Origin: Erigeron canadensis
Lineage: Eukaryota > Streptophyta > Magnoliopsida > Asterales > Asteraceae
DNA: 64,000 nt
Assembly (NCBI RefSeq): GCF_010389155.1
Contig: NC_057768.1
Location: 8,616,501 to 8,680,500 of the forward strand
Reading direction: 5' to 3'
Made by a program: the position numbers and the translations under genes. This document shows, in pieces, positions 1-11,895 of the stretch. The notes below the pieces were generated by a model. That model did not search any database, was not told the DNA's origin, and saw nothing but the letters and a program-made list of their open reading frames with translations. Numbering within the stretch: position 1 is the first letter of the stretch; the number at the start of each line of letters is the position of its first letter.

Positions 1-154
1 CCACGTCAAGCTGAAAAGAAAGAAAATCATTATCATTGACATAGAAAAAATAGAAAAGTAAGAGAATTTTTATGCTGATAGATCCCTCGATACTAATTCA
101 AAAAATTACAAATAAATAGACATTCAGTTAATAGCTCTGAAATTTTAACCTGCT

Positions 155-580
155 TTAGTATTTATTATTTAAGTCTCTGGCCATTTTTGCATGAGCAACT
201 TCCTGAGCAAGTTGCCTATCAAAATGTGCCTCTGCTTCCTCCCTTTTTTGTCTCGCATCCTAAAGATACATAATTTTATAAGTTACCAATCAACTGTCAA
301 GCAATCATAAATTTTACTCTAAGAAAACACATTATTAGATTCATATAAAATTTACCTCTTCATCGACTTCCGACAAAAGCTGCAGCCACTACTCCTCAAA
401 TTTTGCTAGTAATGTCTTGGCCATCACATGAAAATCATTTCTCTCATCATTATACTTAATAGCATTCTTAAATACTAATCTCACATCCACGCATACTTCT
501 CGAACATAGTTATACCTAGTGTCACCTTTTGCCTGCAATTTGTTTGTAATTGTACTAAAGTCCACTGGCTTTTCAATTAT
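155..580 (-). pseudogene. GTE-type bromodomain gene fragment (C-terminal half of bromodomain plus following helix)
   Basis: Two exon-like blocks read in one phase on the minus strand. Block 356-580 begins after a CTAG acceptor and ends at a GT donor; it encodes a stretch starting IIEKPVDFSTITNKLQAKG and continuing through VREVCVDVRLVFKNAIKYN and HVMAKTLLAKFEE. This is the second half of a plant GTE (global transcription factor group E, BET-like) bromodomain, which reads acetylated histones in the nucleus. Block 155-259 follows an AG acceptor in phase and encodes an acidic/basic helix (EEAEAHFDRQLAQEVAHAKM) also typical just after the GTE bromodomain. A TAG at 389-391 interrupts block 1 where the family normally reads through, and block 2 ends early at TAA 155-157. 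The first bromodomain helices and the N-terminus were not found upstream to 1130. Family assignment is by recognition of the motif pattern; pseudogene status rests on the nonsense codon and missing ends. Confidence 0.72.
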
Positions 581-1129
581 CTAGATTAGGTACATCAACT
601 AAAAGTCAGCAGTGTAGAATGCTAAAAGGAAGTGCAGATTTTTGAACCCAAACACTTCAAACATATGAAAGTAAACTAACAGAAAAATGATTGAAAAAAA
701 AGTTGTACAAAAAAACACGTCTGATAATATAGTAGAAGCCTAAAAATGAGAGAAAAATAGTAGTTGCGGATCAAACTAACCCTATGTGACCCCTTTTTAC
801 CTGATAACAAACACGTTCGACCCACCCTTGTGCTACTTCAAATAAATAAGTATTCTTAAACATACTAATATATTATGTTTCCGATGTGATTAAACCTTAA
901 ATCCGAAAAAATTAAAAGATTAAAAACAAATATTAATTCTTCAACATACCGAATTATCTATTAGTATATGAAGGTTCCCAATTGATGAAACCCCAAATCT
1001 AAACAAAAAAAATGTTATTAAGAAATTGATTTATGGGAACAAACCGGAATAAAGTTGCAATGGTATTGTTTTTTGGCGGTCTTCAATTTTTAAGACTGTT
1101 TTATATAATTTCAAGGCGCTTAACCATGG
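581..1129. other. Intergenic or former intron, nothing recognised
   Basis: AT-rich DNA upstream (minus-strand sense) of the bromodomain relic. It may be the decayed upstream intron of that gene, but I found no exon-like block in it. Confidence 0.4.
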
Positions 1130-1920
1130 AGACTTTCAGGTTGCTTACCACTTATTAACCACCTTGAAGATGGTTTCTAGAGTAGTGTATATATATAGGC
1201 AAAATGCTATTAATTTTCGGTACTGATCAACTTCCCCGTCTAAAAGAAGTGTTATGATATACTTGATTCTCATGGATCAAAAAGTATAAGTGCGTGAATG
1301 AAAGAAAAATGAGCTAAAGCTAGTGCTACAAATATTGCCACATTTTGTATAAGGTGACAATGAGGTATTTTTTATAAACCTCATGTTCCCAAAAACCTAA
1401 AGGCTTAGGCATAAATGAGGAAGCAGAATCATAGGGCTAGATGAAAGCAGAGCGAAGGAGATTGAATGAGCGATGAATCTTACACATTGCTTGACTCGAA
1501 CACATCCATCAAGCCCAACAAATGAAACACGTCGCGTGACTGTCTACTGAACCTCCTCACGTAATATCGAAATCTTGATACACTCGTGGAAAAGCTGATT
1601 TAGACACGAAAAAACAAATCTAATATGAATAATGACAATACTTTTTCGTAAGCCCTTTTCTCCTTTCTCCACAACCACCAATGTTTGATTCTTCAAAAGT
1701 TCGTTCATTGAACAAGCTTAATCATGACTAAATGCCAAACAATTATATAAAATACAAATAAACATGTAAATCTCTACATGATCTGTTTGTTCTTTATAAA
1801 ACCCATATATATTCTACCAGACATTAACTAGTTAAGAAACATTTCTTCGCAAAAGTTAGTTGAATATGAAGACGAGTAGTCTTTCTATCCAAGAAACGTG
1901 GGCTGTAATCTTAGATAAGG
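1130..1920. repeat. Dispersed non-coding duplication, copy A
   Basis: This ~790-bp stretch recurs in the same orientation at 18312-19165 with many small indels. Shared landmarks in order include GTGAATGAAAGAA, TGAGCTAAAG, CTCCTTTCTCCACAACCAC, TAATCATGACTAAATGCCAA, ATGTAAATCTCTACATGATC and CTGGGCTRTTAAT-like endings. Neither copy has a long ORF. It could be an old segmental or tandem duplication or an unidentified transposon; no termini or target duplications were seen. Confidence 0.65.
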
Positions 1921-2265
1921 CAATTTACTAGGTTGTGGAAGTTCCGACACATGTTCTGTATCTACCAATATATTACAAGTTTAAAACAGGATGAATAAGT
2001 ATTTAAGCAATATTTGGCATAACACTTAACATGTGTTCTTTTTAACCTCTTGATTAGAAAACATTTTAATCTATTTTAAATAGATATATTTATTTAATAT
2101 TTATGTTCCCTATTAAAACCTCATTCCTTTTAGATTTGGCGATTTCTCAAATCACATAGTTCCAAATCACATAGCTGATGTGTTTAATTTACCACTCATC
2201 ATTATTCATTATATTATAACCATCCCTGCTTGATATGCTTATTGTTACTCCTATTTATATATTAA
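1921..2265. other. AT-rich spacer, nothing recognised
   Basis: No exon, RNA gene or repeat boundary recognised between the duplicated block and the MITE. Confidence 0.4.
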
Positions 2266-2266
2266 G

Positions 2267-2431
2267 GGGAAATGATAAAACACAGCCCGGAGGTATGTTT
2301 AATGGGTTATTACATGCATAAATGACTTGTACATTGAACATAACCATCTCTTATATTTATATATTGATATCTATTATACAACCTTTGATGCATGTAATAA
2401 CGTATTGAACATAGTCCTGGGATCATTTCCC
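2267..2431. mobile_element. Small MITE with ~50-bp imperfect inverted repeats
   Basis: The ends GGGAAATGAT (left) and ATCATTTCCC (right) are exact inverted repeats. The similarity continues inwards: GTTATTACATGCAT near 2306 faces ATGCATGTAATAACG near 2390. Total length is ~165 bp with no coding capacity, so it fits a non-autonomous TIR element. Flanks are ATTAA on the left and ACATATTAA on the right, so a short TTA/TAA-type duplication (as in PIF/Harbinger-like MITEs) is possible but not proven. Confidence 0.55.
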
Positions 2432-4486
2432 ACATATTAATTATACTTATTCTTATTCGTTTAGTCAAACATTCTTCTACATATCTCACTTTTGTTACTC
2501 CTATTTATGGTATTTATTTATGGTATTTATGGAAAACAGAGAAGTTCGAAAGTATGAATTCAATTTTGCTCATCGAAAGCATGAATTCAAAAACATTGAA
2601 ATATTCGTATAACATATACTCAATACATACATATCCGCACAGAAAAGATAATGGTACAATACCAAACATCGTAGAAGTATATAAACTAGATATTTGTTTT
2701 AAGATTAAGATTTATTAGAAATTTATTAGTTTTCTGCTTGCTCCGTACGTATATTGCAACTGTATTTGGATTGTAACCTTCTCCAAATTTTTTCATACGA
2801 CCGCATATTCATTACAATTAAAATTACAATTACAATTACAATTACATATTTAGTGAGGAATTGAAAAAGTATACATATTTAGTTGAGTGTTTTTGTGTCA
2901 TTTAACGTATAAATATGACTCATTTGAATATAAATTAAAGTATTTTAGCTACTTATTACTTGCATAAGTGTTTTTGTAGGTTGTATTGAAAATTGATGGG
3001 AAAATGCACTAAAAAAAGACAATAAAAATGTTGCTGAACTGTTTTGGCCATAAAATATTCATTCGGACTCCCATCGAGATGATTCAACTTTCTACGGATT
3101 CAGAAAATTATTATCTACAAGTTTCATGTTGATCACTTTCGATGAATTAAACACCATGATCACGTTTTGGAAGTTTGAAGTATAAAGATAAAACATAAAA
3201 GCGATATTAATCACCTCGACCCCATTTAATTAATATATGCAACAAGGCTTTGAAGAAGTCACTTAATAGTCACGTTTTTTTATTACTATTTGTTTCAGAA
3301 ATGTGTTATTCACCTGCTGTTGCTACACCTTATGTCCGCACATTTATGACAAAACTTTGACACGTTTGGCTATAAAAGGAACTTGCGGGAGACCAATTCA
3401 AGGTGTGCCGGAGAGGTGCCTAGGAAGAATCCCAAGGTCTCCACACCATTTCAGTTACAAAGTAGTCTAATTCATCATCCAAAAGTCTTTAATATAAGTT
3501 TGTAATAGAATAATTTAGTTTTCAAGTTACTTCACTCTCGTGTAAAACATTCACTACTTTCTGAATAAACTTCAATCACCAATTCTTAGAATTAAATTTG
3601 TAGTTGTTACATTGTTCAAAAATACTAATTTTAATGCACTAGTCCGTTGAATCTTTCATTTCAAGTTTAAGTTCGAAAGTTTGTTCGAGAAATCCTTTGG
3701 TACAACTTTTACTTTGGTACTCTTAAGTTTAATAATAATCGGGCTTTGATTCTTTCATCGCGAAAAGTCTCATCAAGTTTAGTTAAAATTCACAAAGTTT
3801 TAGTTTTAATTATTGGTATTATTCTCAAATTAAATTTGGGTAGATCACAAGGGTTAAGTGGAGAAGCCGTTGGAATCTAACATTTGAGTAGAAGTAAATT
3901 GTCCCTTAATTTATTACTTGTATCGATTATTGTTCCCAGTCTGCAGTTACCAATCTTATTTGGTACACTTCCATTTCAAGGTTAGTATCTCATTTTAACT
4001 TATTAGTTTATCAATCGGATAGTGATAGTCTGATTATAAACTGGGGGTTGAAAGCATTTTCTGGTTACAAAATTCAAACAAACTCTTTTCGATAAAAACT
4101 ATTTTTAGGTTGTAATGACCTTAAGATTTATCTTTCTCTCCTATTACACCAAAATTTACTTTTTAGTCAATTTAAAAGCTTTTAAAAGATCACGATTAGT
4201 TTGTTAAGCAACGTGACAACTCGGTCACAAACCCCCTAATTTTACACTTTCTTTTTAGACTAGAGTTAATATTGTTAAACTACTAAACTAATTCCTTTAG
4301 ACGATCCTGGACTTACTACTAGTTATACTATACGTGACGGGGTACACTGCCCGTGTGTAATATAATTATTAGTATATCTTTGTTTTGTAAATTTAAAACT
4401 TGGGTGATATTTATGAACAAAACAATTTAATAAAATATACACTAAAATATACGCATCACGAATGTACTAAGGAAGAAATACACGGA
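2432..4486. other. Gene-poor spacer with one TATA-like site and leader-like DNA
   Basis: No coding region recognised. A TATA-like CTATAAAAG lies near 3371, followed by ~1 kb of T-rich, ORF-free DNA resembling an LTR or transcript leader; no matching second LTR or TG...CA boundaries were found. A GGTTAGTATCT donor-like sequence occurs near 3980, so an unseen 5' leader exon for the downstream ORF is possible. Confidence 0.3.
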
Positions 4487-4930
4487 ATGATCGGAATGAT
4501 CCTTGCGTTTTCAATATGTGCTGGCTTCTTTTTTTGTTTATATTGGTTTGTTTGTCGTGTGGATTGTAATCCATATAGTCTTGATTATGGTGATAGCTGT
4601 CTGGTAAAGATGAAGACTAAGGAATATGAAATTGAGTTTTATGTTGAATCCCTTGACAAGTTTAATCAAAGGTATCCCGAGGGAACTCCGGCACGAGTTG
4701 AAATCGAGAAAACCATCGTCGCGGATTACATACATAAAGAACGAGAAGCCTGCAGTTCGGAACTCAAAAGAGAGCGGCCAATTCATCCAACACTCCGGAT
4801 TGTGACGATCTTCAACGCAAGGGAATACCAATATATGATGAAAAACATGACCAACACTGGTCTTTTTTTTTTTTTTTTTTTTCTAATTTTACTCGAGAGG
4901 AAAAATAAAGTAGTTGTTACGATAGCTTAA
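4487..4930 (+). CDS. Unrecognised small membrane-type ORF (147 aa)
   Basis: I do not recognise this protein. From the first ATG it opens with a strongly hydrophobic segment (residues ~1-20, MIGMILAFSICAGFFFCLYW), a single transmembrane or signal-anchor helix, followed by ~100 charged residues containing EIEFYVESLDKFN and EREACSSELKRERP. The frame stays open upstream to 4400 without an ATG, so the 5' part may be an exon preceded by an intron. A run of ~20 T at 4861-4880 puts poly-Phe near the C-terminus, which makes the last ~25 residues suspect. No homologue or conserved motif supports it, and it lies next to transposon debris. It may be a decayed gene fragment or chance ORF. Confidence 0.3.
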   Translation: MIGMILAFSICAGFFFCLYWFVCRVDCNPYSLDYGDSCLVKMKTKEYEIEFYVESLDKFNQRYPEGTPARVEIEKTIVADYIHKEREACSSELKRERPIHPTLRIVTIFNAREYQYMMKNMTNTGLFFFFFFLILLERKNKVVVTIA

Positions 4931-5011
4931 TATATATTATCTACTTTGTTATTTTAAGTAAGTTGGATTTAAACTATGTAATAGACATAGACTACATGTC
5001 TACATGTACTT

Positions 5012-5019
<8 letters not shown>

Positions 5020-5056
<37 letters not shown>
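5020..5056. repeat. (ATT)n microsatellite
   Basis: About a dozen uninterrupted ATT units. Confidence 0.9.
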
Positions 5057-5058
<2 letters not shown>

Positions 5059-5111
5059 CAATAAATTAGATATTATTATAATATTTAACATAATCTTGAA
5101 ACAAGAGGAAC

Positions 5112-5602
5112 CTATGTAGCACCGAAACGGATACGGCAAAAGGGAACAGGAACGATACGGGAACGAGGAACGGTAAAACTAAAAAATTTAGGATACGGGT
5201 ACGACAAAGATACGGCAATAAAAAAATTAAAATATATAGATTTTATATAGAGAGTCGAGACTTGAGAGATTATTTATAATTATATATATAATTTTATAAC
5301 ATATGTTTGATGGTGACCAATGATCACGGATTAATTTTGGAATTGAAAAAGTCTTATTGTGATCTCAATTGTATAATGTAGTTGGTTTGTGTTTGGGGTA
5401 TGCATAGTCGCAAGATGACAGTCATTTTTAGAATAGAAAAAGCTCATTGAAACTTTATTATTAATTAGATACGGTATGGAAGCTTCACGGAAACGTTTCG
5501 GTATAGACGGAAACTTCAAGGAAACGTTTCGCACGAGTTTCCATTCCCATGGAGTTTCCGAAACGGGTACGCCTACCTGTTAGGAGTTTCGGTGCATCAT
5601 AG
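5112..5602. mobile_element. 491-bp TIR element with 8-bp target duplication (hAT-like MITE)
   Basis: The element starts CTATGTAGCACCGAAAC and ends with the inverted counterpart GTTTCGGTGCATCATAG (15 of 17 positions match). It is flanked by identical 8-bp copies of AGAGGAAC at 5104-5111 and 5603-5610. An 8-bp duplication is the hAT hallmark, though some Mutator-like elements overlap in size. The interior is non-coding and rich in GGAAACG/GATACGG motifs clustered near both ends, which could be transposase-binding repeats. No transposase is encoded, so it is non-autonomous. Confidence 0.8.
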
Positions 5603-5610
5603 AGAGGAAC

Positions 5611-6146
5611 TGTTCCGCCTTTCCATAGGTGGACTACATATATAATATGGGTAGTTCGAATTACAGGTTCGTCAGTTCCATGTAGTCTGAGTTGTGATGG
5701 AAGAAGTTCCAAAACTCTCCCTTATAGTATCAGGTCAATATTAGATATTTATATCTATATTTAGGTCTTGTGTTAATACTGTTGAATTAAATATGATCTG
5801 ATTCAAGTAATAACATTTACCGGGGGAGAATTAGTGAAAAGATTAACCTAGATTTAGGGTTTATGATTCTCTATTTTTAAATGAGAGTATTTACACATTC
5901 AACCCTTTTGGTGTTTAATGTATGCACCATTAGTCTTCATAGTTCCAATCACCTAATGAGAAGCCTTATAATTTATCTTTAAGAGTAAATATGCTGATCA
6001 TGTATTTACTAGACATCAGGATTTCAATTATTGTCAATTATCATATAAGGAATGATAAACGATCAGTGACGGTCATACTAACATGCTTCCAACAAATACA
6101 AGGTAAAATTATGTTATTATTTTATAAAAAAAAAAAAGAGTTATCG
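5611..6146. other. Spacer, nothing recognised
   Basis: Contains an A-rich run (6125-6137) just outside the left end of the next transposon. No gene or element recognised. Confidence 0.4.
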
Positions 6147-6273
6147 ACATAAATCGTCCCTGTGGTTTACTTAAGAAATCATGTTTCATCCCTGTGGTTC
6201 AATAACCTCACCGGCGGTCCTTTATAGGAGGATAAGGTTCGTGTTTCGTCCTTTTAGATAACGATCGTTATCT
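6147..6273 (+). repeat. Left TIR, outer segment
   Basis: Outer 127 bp of the left inverted repeat. It ends with GATCGTTATCT, which the LINE duplicated on insertion. Shared landmarks with the right arm: TTCAATAACCTCAC and GGAGGATAAGGTTCGTGTTT. Confidence 0.8.
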
Positions 6274-9200
6274 TTTTTTTTTGAAAGTTAACTTTTATTC
6301 ACATGGTCATCACCACCAAATTAGTGGATCGTCAAACTATACAACCTTGTTAGTACAAAACGAAGTTACACCAATTTTCCCAACTAATCGTACAATGTTT
6401 CTTTCTAATTCTATACCAAAGGAAGCCTATCGACCGTATGTCTTGAAACAATTTTTCCATGTTGACCCCGCCATTGTTAAATCTCTTCTCGTTCCGTACC
6501 TTCCAAATACACCAACAAGCAACAAACACGATACATTTAATGGTATCCTTTTCCACCTTTCCCATGTCCCCCATCTGATGGAAATCGAACAAATCTTTCA
6601 CCGAAAACAAAAAAATAGGTGGGGTTTTACCCCAAATGCTTATCCTTTGCCATACCTCAGTCGCCACCATACATGAGCAAAACAGATGCTCATTGGTTTC
6701 CTCGTAAGGGTCACAAAAGCTACACATGCCTGAGCCAACATAGCAATTCCTTTGTTTAATAGCCATCAGTGTAGGCAAATGATCCATTTCCAACCTCCAC
6801 ATGAAAATGTTACATTTAATCGGCACCCATTTAGACCATTTAAAAATATATATGTCCCTGTAATCTTCATCTCTTCTTAGAAACTCCTTAACAGCCTTCA
6901 CGTTGAAACCATTTTTAGAGCCACCATTCCATTCTCATCGGTCCCTGCTATCGTTAAGCCCTCGACCTTCTAGTAAAGTAGCCAGCCTAGATCGTTCCTC
7001 ATCTTCACCATTTAATATCCCACCCCTATCCTCTTTCTCAAATAAAACAAACTCGCCAACATCAAAACAAAATATATCCTTAACTAAGCATTTTTTCTCT
7101 CTCTTTTTTTTGAACAAAACAGGGAACTCCTCTTTGAGAGGAGCATCGCAAAGCCAAGGATCGAGCCAAAACCTGATTTGTGAACCGTCACCACAGATTC
7201 CTTTAAAAAGATTACCGAAACTCACATCTGCCACTTTCACCCTTGAGATAGTTCTAACAATATTGTACCATACCCCCGTAACATTTTTATTAAAAGGTAT
7301 GGCGGCCCAACATCTTTTGGATTCATGAATTGCCTTAATAACCCGCCTCCACAAGCCATCAGGATCATTACCATATCACCAAAACCACTTTGTCAATAAG
7401 GAGACATTCGCATCATATAGTTTACACAGCCCTAAACCTCCTTTTTCAATCGGTGATGTAACCCTATCCCAATTCACCCAACTAATTTTCTTTGAATCCC
7501 CACTCCTCCCCAAAGGAACCGCCTTATAATTCCTTCCAAACCTTCAGTAACTTTCACTGGAGCTTTAAAAAGCGAGAAATAATAGGTAGGGAGGCTTTTA
7601 AGCACCGCTTTAATAAGAGTAACCCGACCCCCTAAAGAAAGATAAGAATCCTTCCCACTCAACAATCTCTTCTTGAAAATATCAAATAAAAAGTCCCAGT
7701 TTGCAATTCTGTTCATATTGCTACCAATTCGAATACCGAGGTGAATGAAAGGAATGTTGCCTGGTTTACAACGAACAAAATCAGCCGCCATTCTGACCTC
7801 TTCTTCACTAGTTCCAATCCCAAACATTAGCGATTTCGGCAAGTTTATCTTCAAGCCAGAACATAGATGAAATACCCGAAGCATCCTGGCCACTAGCCTC
7901 AAATTGTCAACTGACCATTCCCCCAAAAAGGCGCAGTCATCGGCATAGAGAAGATATGAAATAACGGGGCCATGGTTTGGTAAAGAGATCCCTTTAAACG
8001 ACCTTATGCAAGTCACCCTTCTCATCATCACAGACAATGCCTCCATCACAATAATAAACAGGAAGGGTGAAATGGGGTCTACCTGCCTCAATCCTTTGGA
8101 ACACTGGAATTCGAAGGTAGGGGAACCATTCACCAAAACAGCCGATCTAGCAGAGGCTAGCATACCTTGGATCCAATCACACCATTTGCTAGGGAAACCC
8201 ATCTGAGCCATGATCTCAAGTAAAAAACACCAATTAACATTATCATATGCTTTATTGAAATCTACCTTAAAAATGAACACCTTCCTGTTGCTTTTTCTGA
8301 TCCAAGATATGACCTCGTTAAGGACTAGAGGTCCATTAGTGATGAGCCTATTCTCCAAAAAAGTAGTCTGGTTACTGCATATGAGAGAGCCCAACACGCT
8401 TCTAATTCTGTTAGCCAAAACTTTTGAGATAACTTTGCTTATAACCCCAATGAAAGTAATGGGCCTGTAATCATTTAACTCGCCCGGATCCCTGACCTTT
8501 GGAATCAAAGTAATAAAAGTCGACCCACAACCTCTACCTATGGTGCCTCAGTCATGAAAATTCCGAAAAATAAGAATAAAATCATCTTCAAATCTGGTCC
8601 AGAACTTCTTTATAAATTTGGAAGTAATTCCGTCTAGGCCCGGGGCTCGGTCTTCACCACATGAAAAAACCGCTTTCTTTATCTTTTCTTCAGAAAGTCA
8701 AATCAGCAAGGTTATCTCTTCTTCGCCACATGAAAAAACCGCTTTCCGTCTGGTCCTCATGAAGTCAAATCAGCAGCCTGTTGTTCATAAAGTTTGTTAT
8801 CGAGCTGGCAATCAAGAATTGGCCTTACTTTCCAATCTTCTCGAAATCTATCTCTATAAAATTCGAAAATCTGTTTCTTTATAAGCTTTGGCTTTGTTAC
8901 CCATTCATCTCGGTACATCAATCCTGGTATAGAGTTACTTTTTTTTCTGTTATTAATAAGACCATGGAAAAAACGAGAGTTTTCATCCCCTTCCAAGGCC
9001 CACTTGCATCTCGATCTTTGCCTTAAGTCTTTATTCTTTTTATCCTCCAACTCGACAAGCTTTTTCTTGCATTCAGTTCTGACCCATGCGTCCTCTTCAT
9101 TCAATTCTGAGATTTCCATTTGGAGATCGAGTTCCTCTAGCTCTTTTTTGCACATCTCGTATTCTTCTCCTTCTCTGCTAGTCAGTTCATTTCCCCATTT

Positions 9201-9300
9201 TTTCAGAGCCTGTCTGATCCATTTAAACTTTCTCCACAATCTAATATCCGGGGGCCCATCGAAAGCAAAAGAATCAAGGGCCTCGTTAACAATATTCTCA

Positions 9301-10277
9301 TTTAAGTCCCAACTATTACTAGATGGGTGCTGAAGACACCTCTATGTCAATGGTGAGTGTACTTTGCAACACTATCACTTAATCTGGACGTGACCAGTTT
9401 AGAGTGAGTAGTGTACCAGGTTAACTGGAATGTTACTTATTAAGGTGACAAGTTTGAATAAGTAAATACAATGCCATAATGTAAATGAAAAGTAAGTAAA
9501 TATGGTGAGACAATATGTATTTTTTCAAGTGTATTTTATTTATTGATGGTTAAATAAAATACAAGGTTGTTGCGGAACCAAGATAATACAAAGATGTAAA
9601 TATCCTAACAACCTATGAAATACAATTGATCTATACTTGGAAATTCTCCTAACAATCGAAACACTTAAAGTTGTGAAATGTTCCTTTTTACGATTGAGAG
9701 AATATTGCACAAGTTCACCAATATTGCAGAATGTATGTGTTTGCAAAATTGTTGAAATGCTTGGGCAAGGACCTCTATTTATAGTCGAAGGTTGAGCATT
9801 GGGATCTCAACTTCGACGTATAAATATGTTTGACAACACAGAAAAGTATTAGTAGATAATTCTTTGTGTGTGTGTTAAATAAAGTAAGACAAAAGGTTAC
9901 TTTATTCAACCACTCTACATCTTTGCACTTTTATCCACAGACAAGATTATTGTCCGGGTAAAAGGATGTAGTGAAAAGGTCCTCCTCGTAATTACTGTAA
10001 AGCTTTGTAAAGGCATTTACACTGGAGGATCTCAAGTTGATTAATCTGGTAGAAAGTCAACTGGGCTTCGCTGCCATTGCCTTTCCCTTTCTTCCACTTG
10101 TTGTCTTTGACTTCAACTGGAATGTCTTCAAATTGTTGTTCTTCAGATCTCAACTGGAGGAAGTCGTCGGTTGCATAAACTGTACATTGCAACTGGACTT
10201 CAAATATTTCGGACAATTCTTCATGCTCTCCAGATGCAACTGGAGAGATCAAGTTTTTAGAAAAGCTGGACCTAACA
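9301..10277 (-). mobile_element. Solo LTR (977 bp) inserted in LINE ORF2
   Basis: Bounded by identical 5-bp duplications TCTCA at 9296-9300 and 10278-10282. On the minus strand it begins TGTTAGGTCC and ends GGGACTTAAA, a degenerate match to its own inverted start (TG...CA decayed to AA at the 3' end). Removing it restores the LINE reading frame across the junction (Asp-Cys-Glu-Asn-Ile-Val), which independently supports the boundaries. No internal coding domain or second LTR is present, so it is a recombined solo LTR. An 8-bp-stem palindrome (CTCTCCAG...CTGGAGAG) lies at 10226-10247. Confidence 0.82.
9775..9783 (-). promoter_or_regulatory. LTR TATA box
   Basis: TATAAATAG on the minus strand, about 500 bp from the LTR start. 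This matches a U3/R junction and fixes the LTR orientation. Confidence 0.6.
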
Positions 10278-11895
10278 TCTCACAATCGGGTCTGTCCAAC
10301 CATGAGTTAAAAAGCCTGAATGGTTTCGGCCCAAAGTTAAGTTCCTTAATAGTCAACATAATAGGGTTGTGATCGGAGAATCTTCTGGGCATAGCTCTAA
10401 AAATTGCATCAGGCCATGCGTCTACCACACCCCTGTTCACCATACATCTATCAATTTTGCTAAGCTTCACACCATTTTCATCTTCTTTCAAATAAGTGAA
10501 CCTGTTGCCTTTCATATTGAATTCATGAAGTCCAGCAGTCTCAATGAAAGAATTGAAATCCCTTGCAGCCTGTTGTTTGAATCTCGACCCCTTCCTTTCA
10601 TCCGATGACCTTACCATATTAAAATCCCCCATTAACAACCAAAAACCTTCTGAACTAGTGACCATATCCTTTAACGAATTCCATAAAACTCTTTTCTCAT
10701 TGTTGCTTTGAGGGGCATATACGTTAGTGATATATACCAACCCATCACAACCTTTTATCTCCCCTTTGATCAATATATATTTATTACTTTTAACACAATC
10801 GACTTTTTTGAAAACCCCCGGGTCCCACACACTAATAAGACTCCCTTACCTGCCGACCGGTTCAACCACCTCAAACTCCATGTCCGACTTTCCCCAATAT
10901 CTTTTGATTACACTTTCACTAACACCCCCACTTTGAGATTCTTGAATTAATAAGCATGAAATCTTTTCTTTAACAATAATCCCTTTAATCTAGTTGGCTT
11001 TGTTGTCCTCCCCCCCCCCCCCTAACCCCTCTAATATTAATTGAAAGACAATTCATTGGGGAAGAGCATTAATACCTTCATTCACGATTGTCTTCCTGAC
11101 CTGCTTCTTTTCTTTCGACAAATCGGCCCCGAAATGCTTTCCCACATCGATAGTGGCATCGACCTCCATTTCAATCTCTATGTCTTGTGGTCCTAGTTCT
11201 CCATCTTCGTCAGTTTTGTTATTAGTGGGAAGCCCTAATATCTCACCCTCTTCGAGTTCCTTTCTAGATTGGGGGAAAATAATGTCATTTTCTTGACTAT
11301 TCTCCCGTTCCTTTTAAGCTTCCAAATCTAAAACTCTCGTTGGTTCATTAAGTACCTCAATAGGAATAATAGTGTTATTATTACGCCCAGTAGTAATTGA
11401 TTCAGAGTTGGGTTGAACATTTTGGTCGGTTGGGCCTAATACAACCTCAAAATCGGATGGGCTTGAGTTTCTGGGTCGTTTTTTTGGGCCTCAAAGTTGA
11501 TACATTAAAATTGTTATACTATTCTGATTCTTTTTTGTCTTTTAATTTCCTTTTTTTTCTTTCACGTGACTTGGAAAAAACCACAAAATCTCTTTTTTGT
11601 CTCCTCCCGTAATTAATATTTTGAGTGCCTCCATGTTCCGCTTCCCCATGCATCTTCCAGTCCATCTTCCCATGCGCAAACGTTTCGTTTGCCACATTTG
11701 TACCTTTTCCACCTTTGTACCGTCCCCCTCCTCGACTCTTGGGATTCTGCTTACCTGTTCCGATAACCCACCGGAATGTCTAATTTCTGATCCCACTGGC
11801 TGTGAGCGGTCACCACGGATAACGACACAATTGGGACACCAATTCGTCGTCTTCTCAATGACCCATACTCTGAATTTCTTATCCCTCCATTTCTA

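Larger units (their letters stand above)
6350..10960 (-). pseudogene. LINE ORF2 remnant: endonuclease, reverse transcriptase, zf-RVT
   Basis: From 5' to 3' on the minus strand: an apurinic-like endonuclease region at ~10283-10960 with VYAPQ, GDFN and SDHNPI; the linker and RT N-terminus at 8757-9295 (WALEGDENSRFFH, typical of plant LINEs); the RT core at 7474-8508 with NDYRPI, the catalytic YADD and KGLRQ-DPISPFLF (G of the usual GDP replaced by V); then a second block at 6935-7354; and a zinc-binding zf-RVT block at 6350-6901 with CNIFMWRL, CSFCDPYEETNEHLFCSC. Together these would nick target DNA and copy the element RNA into it. The solo LTR splits the endonuclease-RT linker at 9301-10277; without it the frame reads straight through. 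Stops and frameshifts between the blocks (for example around 7354-7474 and 8508-8757) disable it. Confidence 0.88.

Noticed and set aside
3360..4330. A complete LTR around the TATA-like site at 3371
   Set aside because: No TG...CA borders, target duplication, primer binding site or partner LTR found.
6281..7328. Plus-strand ORFs across the LINE (131 and 141 codons)
   Set aside because: Antisense shadows of the zf-RVT and RT coding frames.
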